Shown in pieces: positions 1 to 3,883 of a DNA stretch of 5,494 nt. Under the pieces are notes generated by a model. It saw only the letters and a list, made by a program, of their open reading frames with translations, did no database searches and was not told the DNA's origin. The number at the start of each line of letters is the position of its first letter. Position 1 is the first letter of the stretch. Origin of the DNA: Clostridia bacterium. GTDB taxonomy: Bacteria; Bacillota_A; Clostridia; Christensenellales; Aristaeellaceae. The position numbers and the translations under genes are program-made. The stretch is taken from the NCBI GenBank assembly GCA_017398245.1, contig JAFQGN010000348.1, forward strand, positions 1 through 5,494. The letters are read 5' to 3'.

Positions 1-39
1 CTTCCAAAGCCGCCAGACGCCCTTGATCTTATCCGCCAT
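1..39 (-). CDS. Second ABC-2-type permease gene, 5' end only (partial)
   Basis: Only the first 13 codons are in the window: ATG at 39-37, reading MADKIKGVWRLWK and running off the left edge. The start overlaps the end of the preceding permease gene: the ATG lies 8 bases before that gene's TAA, in another frame, so the two are probably translationally coupled. A purine-rich GGGAGAGG ribosome binding site lies about 10 bases upstream, inside the previous gene. DUF990-type ABC-2 permeases usually come as two adjacent genes plus an ATPase, and a short basic/aromatic N-terminus before the first membrane helix is typical of them. The identity as partner permease is therefore an inference from context, because the visible residues are too few for recognition. 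The ATPase would be expected further left. Confidence 0.6.
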   Translation of the reverse strand, partial: MADKIKGVWRLWK

Positions 40-811
40 AGGACACCATCCTCTCCCGCGAGGCTGCAAAACAGCGGATCGCCAGCGGCCACAGTACGAT
101 ATTCCATATGATCTGCGCGGCGATCAGCCTGCCCGGCGCGGAAAGCCCGGCATAGATCGCCAGCGGCGCGCCGGCCAGAGTGCCGAACGGCGTGAGCGCA
201 AGCACATTACCGATTCCCCAGGGCAGCGCGGCGAACGGGATCAGCGAGCCTGTCAGCAGTGCAGTCAGCGCATCGCGCAGGCATTGCACCGTCCATTCCA
301 GATTGTGCAGACGGATCAGCAGGCACGCAAACAGGTAATCCACCGCAAACCCCTGCGCCACGGCAAGCGGAAGCGATACGAAAAAACACGGATCGGCAGG
401 CCGCAGATCCACCCCGCACAGCAGCGCAACGACGGCGACCGGCGCCGAAAGGCAGCACAGACGCATCGTCCAGCCGCCGATGGTATGCGCCGTGAGCTGG
501 GCAAACACGCCCGCAGGCCGCATATACAGCCCGAGGATCGTTCCATCGTGCAGCCAGCCGGAAGCCGGCGTGTGCACGTTCAGAAGCGGCGCGAGTACGA
601 CAGACAGGATCGTGTACACATAAAACTGCTCGAGCTGCATCCCCTCTGCGTCCACGCCCTGCGCAAAGAGGGAGCGCCAGATCATCAGCATCGCGCCGAG
701 CGCGCCGGCCTGCAGAAGATACTGCGCCAGCTGGTTAAAAAAACCGAAATAGCTCTTTTCCTTCAGGCAGAGCTTCATCGTTGCGAAGCCCGCCCGGAAC
801 CATTGTTTCAT
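29..811 (-). CDS. ABC-2-type transporter permease, DUF990-like (260 aa)
   Basis: Polytopic membrane protein, probably the first of two permease subunits of an ABC exporter for a drug, peptide or other hydrophobic substrate. Six hydrophobic stretches are visible (roughly residues 28-48, 62-80, 114-134, 142-166, 182-210 and 228-248). Between them is a GTILGLYMRP segment (90-99), resembling the 'G-x-L-x-x-x-L-x-RP' loop of DUF990/ABC-2 family 6 permeases, and a SLIPFAALPWGIG-to-TPFG region (189-210) like the family's conserved second half. The length is normal for the family. ATG at 811 is preferred over an in-frame TTG at 826, because GGAGG (824-820) sits 8 bases before the ATG and would lie inside the TTG version. 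That ribosome binding site directly abuts the U-tract of an intrinsic terminator, so expression requires read-through from the leader promoter at 1058-1030. The substrate is unknown. Confidence 0.8.
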   Translation of the reverse strand: MKQWFRAGFATMKLCLKEKSYFGFFNQLAQYLLQAGALGAMLMIWRSLFAQGVDAEGMQLEQFYVYTILSVVLAPLLNVHTPASGWLHDGTILGLYMRPAGVFAQLTAHTIGGWTMRLCCLSAPVAVVALLCGVDLRPADPCFFVSLPLAVAQGFAVDYLFACLLIRLHNLEWTVQCLRDALTALLTGSLIPFAALPWGIGNVLALTPFGTLAGAPLAIYAGLSAPGRLIAAQIIWNIVLWPLAIRCFAASRERMVSYGG

Positions 812-824
812 TTTCTTATCCTCC

Positions 825-862
825 AAAAAACAAAAGTCAGCGCCCCTTTACGGAGCGCTGAC
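825..862 (-). terminator. Intrinsic terminator in the leader of the ABC permease operon (attenuator)
   Basis: On the minus strand GTCAGCGCTCC pairs with GGGGCGCTGAC (11 bp, one G-U pair) around a GTAAA loop. It is followed at once by TTTTGTTTTTT and then by the GGAGG ribosome binding site of the permease gene. Hairpin strength and U-tract are those of a textbook Rho-independent terminator. Its place between a good promoter with a translated leader ORF and the structural gene makes it a regulatory attenuator rather than a simple gene end. It would also stop transcripts arriving from the MFS gene upstream. Confidence 0.88.
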
Positions 863-893
863 AAATTCTGCACATTTCATTCAGAATGCGCAC

Positions 894-998
894 TTATCCA
901 CAGCACGGACCGAAAAAGGGCATAGGTATCCCGTACTGCGCAAAAATGTACGCAAAACGACGAGCGATGCGGGTAAGATAGCGCATGATCTCGCTCAC
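894..998 (-). CDS. Leader peptide (34 aa) of the ABC permease operon
   Basis: A 34-codon ORF starts at GTG (998-996), 7 bases after a GGAGG motif (1010-1006) inside a longer purine run, and ends with TAA at 896-894. The predicted transcript start (about 1023) gives a 5' untranslated region of about 25 bases, so the ORF is well placed for translation. The peptide has a basic, aromatic N-terminal half (MRYLTRIARRFAYIF at residues 5-19) and ends PMPFFGPCCG. There is no run of a single amino acid, which argues against classic amino-acid attenuation and for stalling caused by a ribosome-targeting compound or by the nascent chain. The terminator begins 31 bases past the stop codon. BmrB of Bacillus subtilis, the leader of the bmrCD drug exporter, has the same organisation. 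I do not recognise the peptide sequence itself. Confidence 0.72.
   Translation of the reverse strand: MSEIMRYLTRIARRFAYIFAQYGIPMPFFGPCCG
899..940 (-). promoter_or_regulatory. Leader hairpin that could compete with antitermination
   Basis: In the leader RNA, bases 940-930 can pair with 909-899 (11 bp including three G-U pairs; core CAGUACGG with CCGUGCUG) around a 20-base loop. The 3' arm contains GUGCUG (906-901), which can alternatively pair over 6 bp with CAGCGC (860-855), the 5' arm of the terminator. The same segment could therefore be held by the upstream arm, leaving the terminator free, or released to disrupt the terminator when a ribosome covers codons 21-24 of the leader ORF. The pairings were found by eye, with no energy calculation. 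Confidence 0.45.
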
Positions 999-1029
999 GG
1001 ATACCCCTCCCTTCTTTTCCCTTAACAAT

Positions 1030-1058
1030 ACTATAACACAGCATTCTTCGCCTGTCAA
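1030..1058 (-). promoter_or_regulatory. Sigma-A-type promoter of the leader/ABC permease operon
   Basis: TTGACA (1058-1053), a 17-base spacer and TATAGT (1035-1030) on the minus strand match the housekeeping consensus at 11 of 12 positions. Transcription should begin near 1023. The -35 box lies only about 9 bases past the MFS stop codon, so the exporter operon has its own strong promoter, with output gated by the downstream terminator. Confidence 0.85.
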
Positions 1059-1066
1059 CCCATGCC

Positions 1067-2221
1067 TCAAGCCGCCTTTTTTCTTCTGCCGTACGCAAGG
1101 CTTACAGCGACCGGCACGAGGGAAAGCGCGGCGCACAGAATCAGCATGCCGCTCACCCCGGCGCGCTCGGCCACGACGCCCGCGTAGGTCAGGCAGACCG
1201 CGCCCGAAAAGCTGGAATATACCGCCTCCGAAAGGTTATGCCCCAAATTGCGCAGTTCGGCGCGCACGCTGTTTTCCGTCGCCTCGCGCATCGTCGCCAG
1301 AAGCACACCGTAGGCCGCATTGGAAAAGAACGAGCCCACGAAGATCATGCCGACCGAGCCCGCGCCCAGCGTAAGCAGCAGCGAAGCGACCGTCAGCGCG
1401 CTCATCAGGATATACCGCGTTCTTCGGCCAAGGCGCAGGATCGTTCCGGAGAGCAGAATGAAGGGCACCTGCGTCATCGCGCCGACGAACGAATCCACCC
1501 CGATATCCGCCACCGTGCCGCCTAAGTTTTCGATGATGACGGCCTTCAGGCTCTTCATCGGCGCAGAGGAGCAGCCGATAAAGAACAGCAGCAAAAGCAG
1601 CGTTTTATATTCCGGCGCGGAAAGCAGGCTGCGCACGTCCGCCGCCCTTATGCTGCGCGGCTTTCTCTCCATTCCGGCCGTGTCGGGCAGATACACCGCC
1701 GCCGCAACCGTGAGCGCGAGGAAGAATCCTCCGCCCGCGAGCATGCAATGGTAGCCGAACTGCGCGATCAGCCTGCCAAAGAGCATCGCCACGAACGAAT
1801 ACAAAAACGAGGGCATCGCGCGGATCTTTCCATAAATGCGCATATCGTTTTTGCACGCGTGCAGGAGCCACGCGTCCATATTGCTCCCCATCGGCTGCGA
1901 AACGAACCCGAACAGCGGATACAGCGCCGCCATGGCCAGCGCGCTGCCCGCGCCGAAGAAGATGCCGCAGGCCAGCGCGGCGCTCAGCACTGCTCCGGCC
2001 AGAAACACCTTTCGGTTCGTCTGCAGCCTGTCGCACAGCCCGCCAAAGACGAATGAGCCGGCAAACGAGCACAAGAGATATGCTGAGCTGATCCAGCTGA
2101 GCACTGCGCTGCTCATGCCGTTTTCCAGCAGATAGGCCGAAATAAACCCTCCGAAGGCCGCATGGAAGCACCAATAGGAGATCTCCAGCACCGCAAACCC
2201 GGCCGCATGCTCTTTTTTCAT
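1067..2221 (-). CDS. MFS transporter, LacY/MFS_1-like (384 aa)
   Basis: Major facilitator superfamily membrane protein with about 12 hydrophobic segments and the usual length for a 12-helix member. The loop after the second helix carries motif A in the form GGLCDRLQTNRK (residues 60-71), the cytoplasmic gating loop of the superfamily. The N-terminus (YWCFHAAFGGFISAYLLENGMS) resembles the MFS_1-like/PPP-type group containing sugar, nucleoside and drug carriers, so the substrate and even the direction of transport cannot be fixed. ATG at 2221 is chosen over the in-frame ATG at 2239: GGAAAGGG lies 8 bases before the former, whereas nothing like a ribosome binding site precedes the latter. It is divergent from the hxlR-like/nitroreductase operon, which suggests a role in export of a toxic compound, but that is inference. 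No terminator follows its stop, so transcripts would enter the attenuator leader. Confidence 0.85.
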   Translation of the reverse strand: MKKEHAAGFAVLEISYWCFHAAFGGFISAYLLENGMSSAVLSWISSAYLLCSFAGSFVFGGLCDRLQTNRKVFLAGAVLSAALACGIFFGAGSALAMAALYPLFGFVSQPMGSNMDAWLLHACKNDMRIYGKIRAMPSFLYSFVAMLFGRLIAQFGYHCMLAGGGFFLALTVAAAVYLPDTAGMERKPRSIRAADVRSLLSAPEYKTLLLLLFFIGCSSAPMKSLKAVIIENLGGTVADIGVDSFVGAMTQVPFILLSGTILRLGRRTRYILMSALTVASLLLTLGAGSVGMIFVGSFFSNAAYGVLLATMREATENSVRAELRNLGHNLSEAVYSSFSGAVCLTYAGVVAERAGVSGMLILCAALSLVPVAVSLAYGRRKKAA

Positions 2222-2261
2222 CCTATTTTCCCTTTCCATTTGTATTCATTTATCCAAAGCG

Positions 2262-2290
2262 ATTATATCTCTCCTCCCCCACGCATGCAA
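2262..2290 (-). promoter_or_regulatory. Probable promoter of the MFS transporter gene
   Basis: A perfect TATAAT -10 box (2267-2262, minus strand) stands 17 bases from a weak TTGCAT -35 (2290-2285), predicting a start near 2255 and a short untranslated leader of about 34 bases. The weak -35 would suit activation or moderate basal expression. Confidence 0.6.
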
Positions 2291-2322
2291 GCTCCTGCGC
2301 CGCTTACCTTTTTGTAACCGTA

Positions 2323-2352
2323 TTGAAATGAAGCCCTTCTTGGCCGTATAAT
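2323..2352 (+). promoter_or_regulatory. Promoter of the hxlR-like/nitroreductase operon
   Basis: TTGAAA (2323-2328), an 18-base spacer and TATAAT (2347-2352) form a good sigma-A promoter with a start near 2359-2360, about 25 bases before the regulator's ATG. The -10 box is embedded in a palindrome, so a bound repressor would block polymerase. Confidence 0.72.
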
Positions 2353-2363
2353 TTATATATACG
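2345..2363. promoter_or_regulatory. Palindromic operator candidate for the HxlR-family regulator
   Basis: CGTATA and TATACG form a perfect 6-bp inverted repeat separated by 7 bases (19 bp in all), covering the -10 box and reaching the transcription start of the hxlR-like gene. A two-fold symmetric site over its own promoter is what a dimeric winged-helix autorepressor would use. The AT-rich centre means part of the symmetry could be chance. Confidence 0.5.
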
Positions 2364-2383
2364 CAAGCAGCAAAGGAGCCGAC

Positions 2384-2713
2384 ATGAAACACCAAAGCGA
2401 ACTTCCCGAATGCCCGGTGGCGACCTGCGTGCAGCTGATCGGCAGCAAATGGAAGCTGCTGATCCTGCGCAATCTGCTCGCGCGCCCGTGGCGGTTCAAC
2501 GAACTGCACCGCAGTCTCGAAGGCGTCAGTCAGAAGGTGCTGACCGACAGCCTGCGTTCCATGGAACAGGACGGCCTCGTCCGGCGCACGGTTTACGCAG
2601 AAAAATCCCCGCATGTGGAATATTCCCTGACAACCCTTGGCGAATCGCTCCGCCCGGTCCTCGGCGCAATGCAATGCTGGGGCGAAGAATACAAGAAAAC
2701 ACAAGGAGGCTAA
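2384..2713 (+). CDS. HxlR/DUF24-family winged-helix transcriptional regulator (109 aa)
   Basis: Small dimeric DNA-binding protein of the HxlR (DUF24, MarR-like) family. It has the family N-terminus CPVATCVQLIGSKWKLLILRNL (Cys10 to about residue 31), the RFNELHRSLEGVSQKVLTDSLRSMEQDGLV core (37-66) holding the recognition helix, and the wing and C-terminal helix RRTVYAEKSPHVEYSLTTLGESL (67-89). The length is normal. In Bacillus subtilis HypR and YodB the Cys at the position of Cys10 is the redox or electrophile sensor. Here there are additional cysteines at 15 and 98. An AAAGGAG ribosome binding site lies 5 bases before the ATG. It is followed after 7 bases by a nitroreductase gene whose ribosome binding site overlaps its last codons, so the two form an operon. 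Likely a thiol-switch repressor of itself and that enzyme; the ligand and any effect on the divergent MFS gene are unknown. Confidence 0.9.
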   Translation: MKHQSELPECPVATCVQLIGSKWKLLILRNLLARPWRFNELHRSLEGVSQKVLTDSLRSMEQDGLVRRTVYAEKSPHVEYSLTTLGESLRPVLGAMQCWGEEYKKTQGG

Positions 2714-2720
2714 CGCTCAA

Positions 2721-3305
2721 ATGGACATGCTAGAACTGATGAAGCACAGAAGATCCATCCGCAAATATCAGAACAAGGCGGTCGAACAGGAAAAGCTGGA
2801 AAAGATCGCCGAAGCCGGCATCTATGCCCCGAACCCCGGCGGCGGACAGGGGACAAAAGTTCTCATTTTGAACGACCCTGAGCTGATCGAAAGGATCGGC
2901 GTCGTCAATGCCGATTGTGAAAACCGGAACTGGGGCGGGCGCGGCGTTTCGGCCGACCAGCCCTCCATCATCGACGATCTTTCCATCAAAAGCGGATTTT
3001 ACGGCTGCCCGGCGCTGGGCGTCGTGTGTGTGAAAAAGAGCATGAAGGCGTATGTAAACGGTATCGGCGCGGCATTCGTCACCGCGCAGAACATGGTCAT
3101 GGAGGCCTATTCTCTGGGCGTCTCCAGCTGCATCGTCGGCCGCGCAGAGGCCACGTTCGAAAAGCCGGAAATGCAGGCCCTTTTGCAGCAGTGGCAGCTT
3201 GACGAAGAATACACTCCCCTCGTATTCGTCTGCCTTGGCTATATCGATGGCGAATACCCCGCCGCCAAGCCGCGCAGCGAGGGCAGAATCCGATTCATCC
3301 GCTAA
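2721..3305 (+). CDS. Nitroreductase-family FMN oxidoreductase (194 aa)
   Basis: Cytoplasmic, probably dimeric FMN-dependent NAD(P)H oxidoreductase acting on nitro compounds, quinones or similar electrophiles. Evidence is the N-terminal RRSIRKY motif (10-16; the basic residues contact the FMN phosphate), APNPGGGQ (36-43) at the usual 'AP(S/N)xxNxQ' position, the central helix AAFVTAQNMVMEAYSLGVSSCIVG (117-140), and PLVFVCLGY (166-174) near the end. The length is typical. ATG at 2721 is preferred to longer in-frame starts that would overlap most of the regulator's 3' end: GGAGG (2705-2709) sits 11 bases before it, within the regulator's last codons, and the family's alpha helix begins directly at MDMLELMKHRRS. 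Co-transcription with an HxlR regulator matches HypR-HypO and YodB-YodC of B. subtilis. The actual substrate cannot be read from sequence. Confidence 0.9.
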   Translation: MDMLELMKHRRSIRKYQNKAVEQEKLEKIAEAGIYAPNPGGGQGTKVLILNDPELIERIGVVNADCENRNWGGRGVSADQPSIIDDLSIKSGFYGCPALGVVCVKKSMKAYVNGIGAAFVTAQNMVMEAYSLGVSSCIVGRAEATFEKPEMQALLQQWQLDEEYTPLVFVCLGYIDGEYPAAKPRSEGRIRFIR

Positions 3306-3326
3306 ATCCGTACGCATACGCGCTGC

Positions 3327-3356
3327 GGCTCTATCTTTGTGAAAGATAGATCTGCC
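3327..3356 (+). other. Stem-loop after the nitroreductase gene
   Basis: TCTATCTTT (3330-3338) and AAAGATAGA (3342-3350) form a perfect 9-bp stem with a GTG loop. GGC (3327-3329) and GCC (3354-3356) can add three pairs across a TCT bulge. It lies 21 bases past the nitroreductase stop. No U-tract follows on either strand, so it is a weak terminator candidate; it may protect the mRNA end or be part of a dispersed repeat. Confidence 0.55.
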
Positions 3357-3368
3357 AAAGGAGAAAAC

Positions 3369-3402
3369 ACAGGCCCCGAAGGACTTCGCCTTCGGGGCCT
3401 GT
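3369..3402. terminator. Long stem-loop terminator between convergent operons
   Basis: ACAGGCCCCGAAGG and CCTTCGGGGCCTGT form a perfect 14-bp GC-rich stem with a 6-base loop, lying between the nitroreductase end and the VOC gene end. On the minus strand it starts 14 bases after the VOC stop and is followed by GTTTTCTCC, a modest U-tract. On the plus strand the tail (TCCTAATTC) is poorer. It is therefore best as the VOC/sugar-operon terminator and may also serve the opposing nitroreductase operon. Confidence 0.75.
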
Positions 3403-3416
3403 TCCTAATTCTAGTG

Positions 3417-3809
3417 TCACCTGTCCAATATCTGGCTGAACTCAATCTTTTCCCCGTTCGGGCCTGCTATCGTGAAAAACCGAACGCCATGTTCCCAGAA
3501 CGGAAGGAACTGGATACCATCTTCAAATTCCTTATACCCCAGCCCGCGAACTTCGGCATATACCGCTTCGATATCGTCGACATCCAGCGCTATATGTTCG
3601 ATCGCCCCGGGCTTCAATGCCGCCATTCCGTTTTCATAGGTCTCGATCATCACATTGCCCAATTGCAAAAATGCGACTTGCTCCTTCTCGGTCGCTGTTC
3701 TCAGCCGCATCTCAAAACCAATGCTTTCAAAAAATCGAATCGTCTTCGTCAAATCATTCGTAGGGATCCCAATGTGGGCCAGTCCGCTCACTCGCTCCCG
3801 GATCGACAT
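3417..3809 (-). CDS. VOC-family (glyoxalase-fold) metalloprotein (130 aa)
   Basis: Single-domain vicinal-oxygen-chelate protein made of two beta-alpha-beta-beta-beta modules. Module 1 begins GLAHIGIPTNDLTKTIRFFESIGF (9-32) and module 2 IEHIALDVDDIEAVYAEVRGLGY (70-92); the end is FFTIAGPNGEKIEFSQ (111-126). The four positions that bind the divalent metal in glyoxalase I-like enzymes are all filled: His12, Glu56, His72 and Glu123. It is therefore probably a catalytic lyase, isomerase or dioxygenase-type member rather than a degenerate binding protein, but the reaction is open. ATG at 3809 has GGGAGGG 7 bases upstream; the in-frame TTG at 3830 would bury that site and is rejected. It follows the solute-binding gene by 74 bases containing a strong stem-loop, with no visible promoter of its own. 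It looks somewhat less GC-rich than its neighbours by eye. Confidence 0.85.
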   Translation of the reverse strand: MSIRERVSGLAHIGIPTNDLTKTIRFFESIGFEMRLRTATEKEQVAFLQLGNVMIETYENGMAALKPGAIEHIALDVDDIEAVYAEVRGLGYKEFEDGIQFLPFWEHGVRFFTIAGPNGEKIEFSQILDR

Positions 3810-3832
3810 GCAACAACCCTCCCTGTTCAACA

Positions 3833-3866
3833 GCGGAACGGCTTTGCCGAAGCAAAGCCGTTCCGC
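3833..3866 (-). terminator. Stable intercistronic stem-loop with UUCG tetraloop (partial terminator or processing element)
   Basis: GCGGAACGGCTTTGC and GCAAAGCCGTTCCGC form a perfect 15-bp stem. On the minus strand the loop is TTCG closed by C-G, the exceptionally stable cUUCGg tetraloop. It starts 17 bases after the stop of the solute-binding gene and ends 23 bases before the VOC start. The downstream tail TGTTGAACAGG lacks a real U-tract, so full termination is doubtful. Like intercistronic hairpins in other sugar-transport operons, it may stabilise the upstream binding-protein mRNA and lower expression of the next gene. Confidence 0.55.
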
Positions 3867-3883
3867 ACAGTACTCTACGGCCG

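Noticed and set aside
812..826. TTG start giving a 265-residue permease
   Set aside because: That start would place the GGAGG ribosome binding site inside the coding region; ATG at 811 has correct spacing.
23..925. 300-codon open frame on the plus strand
   Set aside because: It is antisense to the permease gene and the leader; its product is rich in Arg, Gln and His with no domain, as expected from the reverse of a GC-rich membrane-protein gene.
840..1060. Metabolite riboswitch in the permease leader
   Set aside because: I recognise no conserved aptamer core, and most of the leader is occupied by a translated ORF with its own ribosome binding site, so peptide-based attenuation explains it better.
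877..1136. Longer minus-strand frames of 73 and 80 codons overlapping the leader peptide
   Set aside because: They begin within the 3' end of the MFS gene without ribosome binding sites, upstream of the leader promoter; only the 34-codon GTG ORF fits the transcript.
1605..2174. 189-codon frame on the minus strand inside the MFS gene
   Set aside because: It is an out-of-frame shadow of the MFS gene with low-complexity Arg/Ala-rich sequence.
2246..2704. 152-codon open frame on the minus strand opposite the hxlR-like gene
   Set aside because: It has no ribosome binding site or recognisable domain and covers the HxlR gene and both divergent promoters.
3810..3830. TTG start giving a 137-residue VOC protein
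   Set aside because: The GGGAGGG site lies within this extension and is correctly spaced for ATG at 3809.
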